Of a stretch of 64,000 nucleotides of DNA, positions 1 to 8,906 are shown in pieces. The first letter of the stretch is position 1, and the number at the start of each line of letters is the position of its first letter. The DNA comes from Martelella mediterranea DSM 17316. Its GTDB lineage: Bacteria; Pseudomonadota; Alphaproteobacteria; Rhizobiales; Rhizobiaceae. The notes beneath the pieces are model-generated. The model ran no database searches, was not told the origin of the DNA, and saw only the letters and a program-made list of their open reading frames with translations. The stretch is from positions 890,501 through 954,500 of the forward strand of contig NZ_CP020330.1 of the NCBI RefSeq assembly GCF_002043005.1. The letters are read 5' to 3'. The position numbers and the translations under genes were made by a program.

Positions 1-452
1 GCGCTCATGCGGCCGATGGCACGCAGGAAATCAATCATGATCACCTGGTTGCGCACCGCAAGCGCAAACAGCAGCGCGGCAAGCTGCGGCGCGCGCTTGA
101 ACACCTCGTCGAGATCCTTTTTCGGAAACGGGCAGAGCCGGACGTCTTCGGCGGCTCTCAAGACTGTGGTGCGTTCGGTAAAGGCGATATCGGGAAAACC
201 GACGATATCGCCCGGGTGGTGTATCTCCACGATCTGCCGGCGGCCATCCTTAAGGTCGGCATAGCTGTAGAGCCAGCCCTTCTTAACCACATAGAGGTGA
301 ATATTCTGGTCGCCCTCCTGATAGACCTCGTCATTCTTGGCGAAATCCTTTTCCTCGCGCTCGAAGCGGGCGATGCTCTCAAGCGAGGCTTCGTCGAGTT
401 CGGCATAATGCGATAGCTTCTGGGCCAGACAGCTTTTCGTGTGCGCGTTCAT
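1..452 (-). CDS. Crp/Fnr-family transcriptional regulator (C-terminus outside window)
   Basis: Reading leftwards from an ATG at 452, 150 codons are open to the window edge. Residues about 20-130 form a cyclic-nucleotide-binding beta-roll typical of Crp/Fnr regulators, including a VEIHHPGDIVGFPDIAF stretch at the usual phosphate-binding-cassette position. The helix-turn-helix expected at the C-terminus lies beyond base 1. A GGAAAG Shine-Dalgarno sequence precedes the ATG. No N-terminal cysteine cluster is visible, so an FNR-type iron-sulfur sensor is unlikely. It is divergent from the glycosyltransferase gene. The ligand cannot be told from sequence. Confidence 0.8.
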   Translation of the reverse strand, partial: MNAHTKSCLAQKLSHYAELDEASLESIARFEREEKDFAKNDEVYQEGDQNIHLYVVKKGWLYSYADLKDGRRQIVEIHHPGDIVGFPDIAFTERTTVLRAAEDVRLCPFPKKDLDEVFKRAPQLAALLFALAVRNQVIMIDFLRAIGRMS

Positions 453-769
453 CTTTCCAAAACCTTCCGGCAGAGCGACTGTGGTGACATGCTCGCTGCC
501 ACTGCAATTATGGCCGAATGATGGCAGCCGCTGCAATCATCATGCTCGGTTGAGGCGACACTTTATGCGCGCCGTCCTCGTTTTCAACGTAATTTTAGAC
601 GATTTGTAACCAGTTTAATGCGCGCCTTTTCTAAACAGTACAGGTACATGACAAACGAGGAGGGCCTGATGTCGGAACTGCCATCGGGTCAAAAGAAGCA
701 ATTCGCGGCCGGGCGGGTCCTGTTGATCGCGAAAATCCTTCAAAACGAACAAAGAAAGGAGGCACTCTC
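453..769. other. Divergent intergenic region, 317 bp
   Basis: This separates the Crp/Fnr gene from the glycosyltransferase gene and must hold both promoters. It is more AT-rich than its surroundings (about 540-650). The only coding candidate in it is the short ORF at 648-794. I see no convincing -35/-10 pair and no long inverted repeat. Confidence 0.5.
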
Positions 770-794
770 ATGTCCTCCGCCATTGCCGTTATAG
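648..794 (+). CDS. Possible small leader ORF overlapping the glycosyltransferase start
   Basis: A 48-codon ORF (or 41 codons from the in-frame ATG at 669) ends with TAG at 792-794, overlapping the next gene by 25 bases in another frame. The ATG at 669 has a strong GAGGAGGG Shine-Dalgarno at 657-664. The predicted peptide is basic in its middle (GQKKQFAAGRVLLIAKIL) and resembles no family I recognise. The downstream ribosome site AAAGGAGG lies inside this ORF, an arrangement suited to translational coupling. It could equally be a chance ORF. Confidence 0.35.
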   Translation: MTNEEGLMSELPSGQKKQFAAGRVLLIAKILQNEQRKEALSCPPPLPL

Positions 795-1837
795 ACCCAT
801 ATTGCCTTACGCCCTATACGCTCGGCTCGCTGGAAGCCGGCGCGCTCAGCGGCGCGGAATCCATTGCCATGCGCGTTGCAAGAGCCCATGGCAGGAACTT
901 CCGGTTTCATTTCTACCAGAACGGCCGCATCGATATCGACCGCGATGCCTGCGGCTTCTACAGACCGCTCGCGTCGCTGAAGGCGGACGATCTCGCGGGC
1001 GTTCAGGCGATCGCGGTGGTCAGCTCATGGAAATCGGCGCTGAAGGCGCGCAAGCTCAATGCGCATTGCCCGATCTTCCTCCGGCTTCATTCCAATCCGG
1101 GGCGGCACAATCGCCGCATGGGCGAAGCGCTTGCCGAGGCCGGTATCGAGATCGTCTGCGTCTCTCATGCGCATGCGCGCCATGTGAGCGAATTCCTGAG
1201 CGCGGAAAACGACAGGCTGCCGAAGATCACCACGATCTACAATCCGGTCGATGATCATCTCGCACCCGATGACACGCCGCGCGACGTGAACCGGCTGTTC
1301 TTTCCCGGCACGCCGCTCAGGGGAATTTCGGAGGTTCTCGCCAAGTTCGAACGGCTCCGCCAGCAACGCCCCGAGCTGAAGCTCGATATCGCCGAAGACG
1401 GCAACAAGATCTGGCCGGATGGCGTGCCGCCGGTCGGCGTCACCTTCCTGGGGCGGCTCGATCATGGCGAGATGATTGACCGGATGCGCGGGTCGCTTTG
1501 CGTCTTCTATCCCCAGACACGGTTTTTCGAGCCCTTCGGCCTGCCGTTGGCCGAGGCCAATGCGGTCGGCACGCCGGTGCTCGCGGATGAGGGGCTGGCG
1601 GTCAATCATGAAATTCTGGGCGGCGACGGCCAATGCGTCGACACCGGCGACATCGCCGCGATTGTCAGCCGGCTCGACGCCTGGCGCGATACGCCGCCGA
1701 AGGTTACGGCCGCGCCGCATTACCGCATTTCCCATATCGCCGAGTTGTGGCGGCAGAAGCTGACCGGGTCGCTTCAGTCGCCGCAGGGCGGTCCCGCAGC
1801 CATGGAAGCCGCGGCAGCCGCACCCGCTTCGCGGTAG
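770..1837 (+). CDS. GT4-type glycosyltransferase
   Basis: This 355-residue protein has the two-lobed GT-B layout of family 4 glycosyltransferases. The C-terminal lobe carries the donor-binding EX7E motif in FEPFGLPLAEANAVGTPVLA, near residues 250-270, and an earlier FLGRLDHGEMIDRM segment typical of these enzymes. No signal peptide or membrane segment is seen, so it should work at the cytoplasmic face on a nucleotide sugar, adding a sugar to a glycan. Donor and acceptor are unknown. The start has a good AAAGGAGG site. It stands alone, converging on the dehydrogenase at 1851, so no pathway can be assigned. Confidence 0.75.
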   Translation: MSSAIAVIDPYCLTPYTLGSLEAGALSGAESIAMRVARAHGRNFRFHFYQNGRIDIDRDACGFYRPLASLKADDLAGVQAIAVVSSWKSALKARKLNAHCPIFLRLHSNPGRHNRRMGEALAEAGIEIVCVSHAHARHVSEFLSAENDRLPKITTIYNPVDDHLAPDDTPRDVNRLFFPGTPLRGISEVLAKFERLRQQRPELKLDIAEDGNKIWPDGVPPVGVTFLGRLDHGEMIDRMRGSLCVFYPQTRFFEPFGLPLAEANAVGTPVLADEGLAVNHEILGGDGQCVDTGDIAAIVSRLDAWRDTPPKVTAAPHYRISHIAELWRQKLTGSLQSPQGGPAAMEAAAAAPASR

Positions 1838-1850
1838 CTGCCGCTCCTCT

Positions 1851-3371
1851 CTAACCAGTATGCCTCAGATCTTCCGGCAGCAGCGCCGCCGGCATGTTCT
1901 GGTAGCAGACCGGCCGCAGGAAACGGCGTATCGCCATGGTGCCGACCGAGGTGCCGCCGAAATTGGTGGTGGCCGGGTAGGGTCCGCCATGGATCATGGC
2001 ATCGGCAACGGCGACCCCGGTCGAGAATCCGTTGGCGAGCAGCCGGCCGGCCTTGCGCTCAAGCACCGGCAGCAGCGAGCCGGCGAACTCGGCGTCATCA
2101 TGATCCATGTGCAGCGTGCAGGTCAGCTGGCCCTCCAGCCGCTCGGCGACAGCCCGCATCTCCTGGGCGTTCGACGCCACGACAATGATGCCGAGCGGGC
2201 CGAAGACCTCATGGGCGAGCGCCGGGTTTTCGATGAATGCCGCGGCGGAAACCTTGTAGAGCGCGGGCGCGGCCTTGCGCCCATCCGCCTCCAGCTTGAC
2301 CAGCGTTTCGACCCCGGATGCATGGGCAACCGCATCGCTGCCCTTGCGGAAGGCCTCGGCTATGCCGTCGGTCAACATCGTGGCCGCGCCGACCCTGCCA
2401 AGCTCCTCTGCCGCCTCTTCGGCGAACCGGTCGGCCTCGGGACCGGCCAGCGTCACCATCAGGCCCGGATTGGTGCAGAACTGGCCGACGCCCATGGTCA
2501 GCGAGCCGGCCCAGCCCTTGGCGATCTCGCTGCCGCGATTGGCGAGCGCGTCCGGCAGCAGGAAGTTGGGGTTGACCGAGCCGAGTTCGCCGAAGAACGG
2601 GATCGGCTCATCGCGACGGGCGCAAAGATCGAACAGCGCCTTGCCGCCGGCAAGCGAGCCGGTGAAGCCGACCGCCTTGATCAGCGGATGGGTGACAAGC
2701 ATCGTGCCGGCCTCGTGCGAGGCGCCCTGCAGCAGTGAGAAGACGCCCGGATGAATGCCGCATTTCTCCGCTGCCGCCGCAATCGCCTCGGCCACGATCT
2801 CGCCGGTTCCGGGGTGGGCGGGGTGGCCCTTGACCACCACCGGGCAACCGGCGGCAAGGGCGGAAGCGGTGTCGCCGCCGGCCGTTGAAAACGCCAGCGG
2901 GAAATTCGAAGCGCCGAACACGGCCACGGGGCCGATCGGGCGCTGGATCATCTTCAGATCGGGCGAAGGCGGCGTCGCCTCGGGATTGGCGGCGTCATGC
3001 CTGCGGTCGAGATAATCGCCGTCCAGAATGTGGCGCGCGAACATGCGGAGCTGGCCCGTCGTGCGGCCGCGCTCGCCTTCAAGGCGGGCTTCCGGCAGGC
3101 CGGTTTCCGCCATGGCGATCGCGGTGATGTCGCTGCCGCGCTTTTCGATCTCGTCGGCGATCTTGTTCAGGAATTCGGCGCGGGTCCTGCGCGAGGTGTA
3201 GCCGTAATCCCAGAACGCGGCCTCGGCGGCCTTTACCGCCTCGTCCACCAGCGCCTCGTCGGCTTCGAAATATTCGAGCCGCTTTCCGGTCACTGGCTGT
3301 GAGCTGAAGCGTTTGGCGGTTTCTTTCCATTCGCCGCCGATCAGGTGCCGGCCATGTGGTTCGAAAGTCAT
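1851..3371 (-). CDS. 2-oxoglutarate semialdehyde (2,5-dioxovalerate) dehydrogenase-like aldehyde dehydrogenase
   Basis: A 506-residue NAD(P)+-dependent aldehyde dehydrogenase. The catalytic residues fit the family: Glu near 262 in FFGELGSVNPNF and the nucleophilic Cys near 299 in MGVGQFCTNPG. The FGELGSVNP form of the glutamate motif is typical of the subgroup that oxidises 2-oxoglutarate semialdehyde to 2-oxoglutarate, the last step of non-phosphorylative pentose and sugar-acid degradation and of hydroxyproline breakdown. An upstream ATG at 3383 exists, but GGAGA sits just before the ATG at 3371, which I prefer. It may serve one of the catabolic operons here; a 311-base gap suggests its own promoter. 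Confidence 0.82.
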   Translation of the reverse strand: MTFEPHGRHLIGGEWKETAKRFSSQPVTGKRLEYFEADEALVDEAVKAAEAAFWDYGYTSRRTRAEFLNKIADEIEKRGSDITAIAMAETGLPEARLEGERGRTTGQLRMFARHILDGDYLDRRHDAANPEATPPSPDLKMIQRPIGPVAVFGASNFPLAFSTAGGDTASALAAGCPVVVKGHPAHPGTGEIVAEAIAAAAEKCGIHPGVFSLLQGASHEAGTMLVTHPLIKAVGFTGSLAGGKALFDLCARRDEPIPFFGELGSVNPNFLLPDALANRGSEIAKGWAGSLTMGVGQFCTNPGLMVTLAGPEADRFAEEAAEELGRVGAATMLTDGIAEAFRKGSDAVAHASGVETLVKLEADGRKAAPALYKVSAAAFIENPALAHEVFGPLGIIVVASNAQEMRAVAERLEGQLTCTLHMDHDDAEFAGSLLPVLERKAGRLLANGFSTGVAVADAMIHGGPYPATTNFGGTSVGTMAIRRFLRPVCYQNMPAALLPEDLRHTG

Positions 3372-3682
3372 AGATGTCTCCATTCAGATGAGGTCGCGGT
3401 GCGCGATCTCCGCCGTCAGCGCGCCAAGTCGACAGTCGGACGTGCGCTGACCCGGCCGCGACCCTCGTCAGTGTTGTGGGGCAAAACCTCACCCCGGGAT
3501 GCAGCCCGCCAAAGATACAGCGACAACAGTTTCGGGCTCCGGATTGTTCCACCTCGCGGCCCGACAAGGTCCGCTGCGGCGGCCGATTATGCTCATTCCG
3601 CCCACGCGCGCAATCGGCCTGCAACAATGCGCAAAATGGCGCCGGACGCAAGCGCTTCCCGCGGTGCTGGCGTCCGGGAGCT
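3372..3682. other. Intergenic region, 311 bp, no gene seen
   Basis: A GC-rich stretch between two minus-strand genes. No credible protein is encoded in it. The only structure I see is an inverted repeat with perfect 8-base arms (GTCAGCGC at 3415-3422 and GCGCTGAC at 3444-3451, 21-base spacer), 44 bases upstream of the dehydrogenase start. This could be an operator or a 5' leader hairpin. Confidence 0.4.
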
Positions 3683-4633
3683 CTATTTCCGCATGAACTG
3701 CGCGGGCCAGTCGGCGATGCGGTCGTCAAGCGCGGTAAGCCATGCGCGCGCATTCTGGTCATCCGCAAGATGGGCATCGAGGAAGGCGAGGGTCAGCATG
3801 GAGACCGCTTCGCGCTGGCCGGGGTGGCCGGGCGTCGGGTCGTTATCGGTCATGCCGCCGAGAAAATGATCGGCTTCCTCCAGCACGGCGAGATATTTGT
3901 CGCCGGCGGGCGCGTGATGAAACGGCTCGGTCTTCCAGTTCCAGTCCTGCCCCTTGGCGCCGCCGTCAAGCGTGCCCGTCACCGCCAGCACGGGCCCGTC
4001 CATCGCATCCCAGGAGCCCTCGCGCAGGCCCTGCTGGCCGCGGCCCTGACCGCTCAACAGCACGGCGGCCGAAAACCGCCGGTCGCGGAAACTGCGCGGG
4101 CCTTCGCCCGGCATGTCGATTTCCGCGCCGGTGAGCAATTGCGACGTATAGGCGCCGAAGGAATGGCCGGCGATCGCGGCGGGCAGGGGCGTGGACGACG
4201 CGCCGATGGTTTTCGCCTGGATCGCCGCCAGATTGTCCATGACGGCGGCGACGATCCGGATCCGCTCCATCCAGTAATGCGGCGTATGCAGGATCTGGAA
4301 CATCCGGTCTCTCAGCGGCGGAAAGATGATCCACTTCGAAACCTCCGGACCATCGGGCGCAAAGCCGAGTTCGCGCGCCACAGCCGCAAGCGCGGCCGCG
4401 CCATCAGGAAACGTCGGATGGATGACGAGATAGCCATGGCTCGCCAGAAACGTGGAGAGCTCGACATGATCTCCGCCATGGCCCCCGAGGCCATGGCAGA
4501 AAACGACGATACCCTTCGCCTGCCCTTCAGCGGGATACCGGCAGACGAGCGGCAGGCGCGCATCCCGGTCCTCGATCTCGAAACGGACGGTGCTGACGGC
4601 GCTGGCTTCTCCCGGCCAATCCTTTGCATCCAT
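3683..4633 (-). CDS. Alpha/beta hydrolase, dienelactone-hydrolase-like
   Basis: A 316-residue cytoplasmic alpha/beta-fold hydrolase. The nucleophile elbow is GHSFG near residue 168. An acid is offered by TGTLDGG and a histidine by EEADHFLGG near the C-terminus, giving a complete Ser-Asp-His triad, and CHGLGGHG near residue 46 supplies the oxyanion hole. The fold is closest to dienelactone hydrolases and related short-ester hydrolases. It lies 19 bases after the CoA-transferase gene at the end of the tct operon, so an ester or lactone of the imported acid is a plausible substrate. That link is inferred from position only. Confidence 0.7.
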   Translation of the reverse strand: MDAKDWPGEASAVSTVRFEIEDRDARLPLVCRYPAEGQAKGIVVFCHGLGGHGGDHVELSTFLASHGYLVIHPTFPDGAAALAAVARELGFAPDGPEVSKWIIFPPLRDRMFQILHTPHYWMERIRIVAAVMDNLAAIQAKTIGASSTPLPAAIAGHSFGAYTSQLLTGAEIDMPGEGPRSFRDRRFSAAVLLSGQGRGQQGLREGSWDAMDGPVLAVTGTLDGGAKGQDWNWKTEPFHHAPAGDKYLAVLEEADHFLGGMTDNDPTPGHPGQREAVSMLTLAFLDAHLADDQNARAWLTALDDRIADWPAQFMRK

Positions 4634-4652
4634 TGTCTTTCCTCACTCTCCC

Positions 4653-5855
4653 TCAGATCACCCCGGCGCTGCGCAATGCGTCGATCTCGCCCTCCGAAAT
4701 GCCGATCCCCTGCAGCACGCCTGCAGTGTCGGCGCCGAGTTCGGGCGGCGGCGCATGCGCGGTCACCGCCTCGCCATTGGCGCGGAAACTCATCGAGGGT
4801 ACGTGGATCGGCCCGTCATGGCCTTCGATCCGGAATTCGGAAAGCAGGCCGCGCGCGGCAATATGCGCCTCCGAAAGGGTTTCGTCGAGACTGCGCACCC
4901 TGGCGGCCGGAACATCGACCTTGGCCAGCAAGGCCTCCCATTCATCCGCCGTGCGCGTCAGGAAGGTGGCGTTCAGCGCCTCACGCAGGGAAGCCGCGTT
5001 TGCCTTGACGGCGGCGGGCGTGTTCCAGCGCGCATCGGCGAGAATGTCGTCGCGGTCGATCGCCTTGCAGAGCCTGATGAACTGCGGAACGTTGTTGGCG
5101 GCCAGCATCAGCACGCCGTCCTTCGTCTCGAACGCGCCCGAGGAGGGGCTGGCGCTCCAGGCCTCGTTGCCGCTCTGTGTCGGCATCCATCCGGCGGTCA
5201 TATGCTGGGTCATCAGCGAGGCCATCAGCATCAGCGCGGTATCGAGCATGGCGACGTCGACCTCAACCGCCTTGCCGGTGCGGCGAACCTCCAGCAGTCC
5301 CGCCATGATCGCCTGCGCGGCATTCATGCCGGTGGCGAAATCGATATAGGGCGCGCCGACCTTGGTCGGGCCATCGCCGGGCTTGCCGGTGGTCAGCATG
5401 ATGCCGCACATGCCCTGGATGACGTGATCATAGGCGGGCCTTCCGCTCCACGGCCCGTTCTGGCCATAGGCGGAGATCGAGCAATAGACGATATCCGGCT
5501 TGATCGCCTTCACGACCTCGAAGCCGAGGCCCAGCCGCTCGGCGACGCCCGGCTTGAAATTTTCCACGAAGACATCGGCGCTCGCGATCAGCCTCTTCGC
5601 GATCTCGAGCCCCTTCGGATTCTTAAGATCGAGCGTAACGGATTTTTTGTCGGCGTTCTGGGTCAGGTAGCTTGAGGCCATGCGCCGCTCGGTCAGCTTC
5701 GGTAGCAGCCCGCCGATGCGGGTCCAGTCGCCCTCGCCGGGTTTTTCGATCTTGATGACTTCCGCGCCCATCAGGGCTAGTTGATAGGTGGCATAGGGGC
5801 CGGCCAGAACCTGGCTCAAATCGATCACCCTGACGCCCTTGAGTGGCTGAAACAT
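4653..5855 (-). CDS. Class III (CaiB/BaiF) CoA-transferase
   Basis: A 400-residue protein of the formyl-CoA transferase/CaiB family, which moves CoA from one carboxylic acid to another through an aspartyl-CoA mixed anhydride. It opens with LKGVRVIDLSQVLAGPYATYQL, the usual N-terminus of the family. The catalytic Asp is the one in GAPYIDFATGMNAAQ. A much longer frame runs upstream, but its arginine-rich translation is not protein-like, so the ATG at 5855 is the start. It lies just after tctC, which suggests that it activates the acid brought in by the Tct transporter as a CoA ester. The specific acid is unknown. Confidence 0.85.
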   Translation of the reverse strand: MFQPLKGVRVIDLSQVLAGPYATYQLALMGAEVIKIEKPGEGDWTRIGGLLPKLTERRMASSYLTQNADKKSVTLDLKNPKGLEIAKRLIASADVFVENFKPGVAERLGLGFEVVKAIKPDIVYCSISAYGQNGPWSGRPAYDHVIQGMCGIMLTTGKPGDGPTKVGAPYIDFATGMNAAQAIMAGLLEVRRTGKAVEVDVAMLDTALMLMASLMTQHMTAGWMPTQSGNEAWSASPSSGAFETKDGVLMLAANNVPQFIRLCKAIDRDDILADARWNTPAAVKANAASLREALNATFLTRTADEWEALLAKVDVPAARVRSLDETLSEAHIAARGLLSEFRIEGHDGPIHVPSMSFRANGEAVTAHAPPPELGADTAGVLQGIGISEGEIDALRSAGVI

Positions 5856-5928
5856 AACGGCTTTCCGGTCTTGGGAGAGGAGCGCCGCGCGTTTCTGCGC
5901 GACGCGATTTCTTTTGGCAGACGGCCTG

Positions 5929-6897
5929 TTACTGCGCCGCCTTCTTGGCCTCTTCGATGATCTGCCTGTTCTTGTCGTAGGAAGACCGTATTTCGTTATA
6001 GGACTCATCGACGCCGAGGAACTTGATCGGGATATCGGCCGCCGCCGTGATCTTCTTGAAGTTTTCGTCGGTCTCGGCAACCGCGAGCGCTTCGGCGAGG
6101 CGGTCGAGAATTGCGCGGGGCGTTCCTTTGGGCAGGAACAGCGTGGTGCGCGAATCCATCGCCATCGGATAGCCTTCCTCCTCGATGGTCGGAACGTCCG
6201 GCGCGGACGGATGGCGGAAGGTCGTCAGGGCCGAAATCGTCTTCAGCTCCTCCGGGTAACGATAGTGAATGCCGCCGGAAAACGCCGCCGCCACCTGGTT
6301 GCCGAGCAGCGCATTGATCATTTCGCTGCCGCTCTGCAGCGGAACGATATTGACGTCGATATCATTCTGCTTGCTCAGCGCCTGAATGTAGAGCCGCGCT
6401 TCGGGGCTCAACGCGCCAAAGCTGGAGCCGGGATTTTCCTTGGCCCATGCCAGATATTCGGTGAGGTTGTCGTACGGGCTGTCCTTGCGGGCGGCCATGC
6501 CGACCTGGAAGGCGGTAATCATGCCGGCATATTCGAAATCGTCCGCGGTGAAATTGATTCCCTCCATGATGAAGGGCGAGGTATTGACCACCGAGTTCGA
6601 CTGGAACAGCATGGTGTAGCCGTCGGGCTTGGCCTTTGTCAGCTCACGCGCGGCGACAGCGCCGCCGGCGCCCGGTTTGTTGACGATATTGACCGGCTGG
6701 CCGAGTTGGTCGGACATCACCTGCGCGGCCGCGCGAGCAACCAGGTCGGTCTGGCCGCCGGCGCCGTAGCCCACCATCATGGTGATCGGCCGATCGGGAT
6801 AGGCGTCTTCGGCAAAGACCACGCCCGAGAGACTGGCAAGGCTCAGGGCCGCACCGCTGAGAAGGCCGAAAAGCCCCCGTTTGGTAATCGATTTCAT
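5929..6897 (-). CDS. tctC: Tripartite tricarboxylate transporter substrate-binding protein (Bug/TctC)
   Basis: A 322-residue periplasmic receptor. Residues 1-29 form a Sec signal peptide ending VFA before EDAYPDRPI. The mature start YPDRPITMMVGYGAGGQTDL is the signature of Bug-family TctC proteins, whose two lobes close on a carboxylate through this first beta-strand loop. It would deliver its ligand to TctAB. It follows tctA by 3 bases in the order tctB-tctA-tctC. Bug proteins bind very diverse acids, and the ligand cannot be read from sequence; the CoA-transferase downstream points to one that is converted to a thioester. Confidence 0.9.
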   Translation of the reverse strand: MKSITKRGLFGLLSGAALSLASLSGVVFAEDAYPDRPITMMVGYGAGGQTDLVARAAAQVMSDQLGQPVNIVNKPGAGGAVAARELTKAKPDGYTMLFQSNSVVNTSPFIMEGINFTADDFEYAGMITAFQVGMAARKDSPYDNLTEYLAWAKENPGSSFGALSPEARLYIQALSKQNDIDVNIVPLQSGSEMINALLGNQVAAAFSGGIHYRYPEELKTISALTTFRHPSAPDVPTIEEEGYPMAMDSRTTLFLPKGTPRAILDRLAEALAVAETDENFKKITAAADIPIKFLGVDESYNEIRSSYDKNRQIIEEAKKAAQ

Positions 6898-6900
6898 CGC

Positions 6901-8463
6901 TCATCCTCCCTTTTGATTGCGAGAAACGTCCCGGTCTTCCGGGTCAGTAAAATCATGCGCGTCATGCCTGCCGACCGATGCCGCCAGCTTGCTGCCATGG
7001 CCGATCCACCAGGCAACCACCACGGTCAGCACCAGAAAGACGAGCGCGATCGGGTGCTGCAGCAGATTGAGCGCGTTGTGATCGAGCAGTTGCAGCGACT
7101 GGCGGAAGCTCAGCTCCAGATTGGGGCCGATGACGAAGCCGATCAGGAAGGTGACGAAGGAAAAATCGAGCTTGCGTGCGAAGAACCCGACAACCGCGAA
7201 GGCGAGCATCACATAGATCGAGAAGATGCTGCCGGTTTCCATATAGGCGCCGATGCTGCACAGAAGCAGCACGCCCGGAATGATCAGCCGCATCGGCGCC
7301 TTGATGATCTGGGCGAACACGCGCTGGCCGAGATAGCCGATCGCCAGCATGATCACGCTGGCGCACAGCATCGCGGCATAGACATCGGCGACGAGGCGCG
7401 GCTGTTGTTTGAACATCAGCGGGCCGGGCGTCAGCCCGTGCAGGATGAAGGCGGCGATCAGGATCGCGGCGATGACGCTGCCGGGTATGCCGAGCGCGAA
7501 GAGCGGGATCAGGCTTGCGGGCACGACGGCGTTGTCCGCGCTTTCGGCGGCCGCCACGCCCTCGATCATGCCCGTGCCGAATTTCTCCGGCGTCTTGGAG
7601 GCCTTGCGGGTCGCGCCATAGGACATGAACGAGCCGACGCTGGCGCCAAGACCCGGCAATATGCCGACGACCGAACCGATCAGCGTGCCGCGCGCAATCG
7701 CGGGAAAGCAGCGGCGCCATTCAGACCACAGGATCACGCGGTCCTCGCGCCTGTCGCTGTCGCGGATCTGGCCGGTCGCGGAATCGAGCGTCTTGAGATT
7801 GCCCGCCTGCACCACCATTTCGGCGACCGCCAGCATGCCGATCGCCATCGGCACCAGCTTGATGCCGTCATCGAACTCCAGCAGACCGAAGCTCATGCGC
7901 GGCACGAAGGTTTCGGTCTCGAACCCGATCGTGGCGAAGAAGATGCCGAGCGCGCCGGCGATCAGCCCCTTGGTCATCGAGGTGCCGGAAAGCCCGCCGA
8001 TGAAGGTGAGCGAGAACAGCAGGATCGCGCAGAGTTCCACCGGACCGATCAGAAGCGCATAGCGCGCCAACGGCGCGGCCAGCAGGATCAGGATGATGGT
8101 CGAGATGAAGTCGCCGATCACCGAGGCGAACAGCCCCATTTTCAGCGCCTTCTGCGCCTTGCCCTGGCGGGCCAGCGGATAGCCGTCCAGCGCGGTCGGC
8201 GCGGAAGACGGTTCGCCGGGCGTATTGAGCAGGATAGCGGAGACCGCGCTGCCCGCGCCGCTGCCCTTGGCGATGCCGATCAGCATGCCGATGGCCGCCG
8301 GCGGGGTGAGGTAGAAGGTCAGCGGAATGGCGACCGCCACGCCGGTGCCCTTGCCAAGCCCCGGCAGCGCGCCGACGACATAGCCGATGAACACCCCGAG
8401 CGCGACCCATATCAGCGTGGCCGGGTGAAGGACATCCTGAAAACCGAGAAGGATATGGCTCAT
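6901..8463 (-). CDS. tctA: Tripartite tricarboxylate transporter large permease TctA
   Basis: A 520-residue polytopic membrane protein with about twelve hydrophobic segments. The glycine-rich GALPGLGKGTGVAVAIPLTF stretch near residue 32 and the internal GILPGLGASVGSFMSYG stretch are the duplicated signature loops of TctA. It forms the ion-coupled channel of the transporter together with TctB. Its ATG overlaps the tctB stop as ATGA, indicating coupled translation. Confidence 0.93.
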   Translation of the reverse strand: MSHILLGFQDVLHPATLIWVALGVFIGYVVGALPGLGKGTGVAVAIPLTFYLTPPAAIGMLIGIAKGSGAGSAVSAILLNTPGEPSSAPTALDGYPLARQGKAQKALKMGLFASVIGDFISTIILILLAAPLARYALLIGPVELCAILLFSLTFIGGLSGTSMTKGLIAGALGIFFATIGFETETFVPRMSFGLLEFDDGIKLVPMAIGMLAVAEMVVQAGNLKTLDSATGQIRDSDRREDRVILWSEWRRCFPAIARGTLIGSVVGILPGLGASVGSFMSYGATRKASKTPEKFGTGMIEGVAAAESADNAVVPASLIPLFALGIPGSVIAAILIAAFILHGLTPGPLMFKQQPRLVADVYAAMLCASVIMLAIGYLGQRVFAQIIKAPMRLIIPGVLLLCSIGAYMETGSIFSIYVMLAFAVVGFFARKLDFSFVTFLIGFVIGPNLELSFRQSLQLLDHNALNLLQHPIALVFLVLTVVVAWWIGHGSKLAASVGRHDAHDFTDPEDRDVSRNQKGG

Positions 8464-8906
8464 AGAATGCCCGTCCCAAGCAGCTTGTAAAATAGCAGCC
8501 AGACCGCGATCAGCAGCCCGGCGGTCATGCCGATGATCACCAGCGGCCGCCGCTCGCCCAGAAGCAGCAGGCTCGCTGCCACCAGGAAGATGCCGCTGGC
8601 AAGCGGGGCGAGAAGCAGGTAGAGCGCGATCGAGATCAGGAACACCGCGCCGATCCTGACCAGCGCCAGCATTTCGCCGCGCGTGATCGTCGGCTCGGCA
8701 TCCTCCGGCGAGGGCTTCGCGCGCAGATTGGAAAACGCCAGAAAGGCCGACAGCGCGACCACGACGACCATCATCATGTGCGGCACGAGTCGGGGCGACA
8801 TCATGCCGTCAGGCCCCTCGCCGATCCCTTTCGGAATGATGAAGACAAGCGCAAACAGGCCCAGAAGAGCCAGAACAACGCCGGAAACGATATTGGCGCG
8901 TCTCAA
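8460..8906 (-). CDS. tctB: Tripartite tricarboxylate transporter small permease TctB
   Basis: A 148-residue membrane protein with four hydrophobic segments, the size and profile of TctB, which pairs with TctA in the inner membrane. No ATG gives a sensible start. A TTG at 8906 is preceded by GGGAGG with a 5-base spacer and begins LRRANIVSGVVLALLG, just ahead of the first membrane helix, so TTG is chosen. An ATG at 8969 adds 21 residues that do not look like a TctB N-terminus. This is the first gene of the operon. Confidence 0.85.
   Translation of the reverse strand: MRRANIVSGVVLALLGLFALVFIIPKGIGEGPDGMMSPRLVPHMMMVVVVALSAFLAFSNLRAKPSPEDAEPTITRGEMLALVRIGAVFLISIALYLLLAPLASGIFLVAASLLLLGERRPLVIIGMTAGLLIAVWLLFYKLLGTGIL

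Noticed and set aside
5914..8490. An 858-codon plus-strand open frame opposite tctA and tctC
   Set aside because: Its translation is arginine-, aspartate- and glutamine-rich low-complexity sequence, the antisense of the well-supported tct genes in GC-rich DNA.
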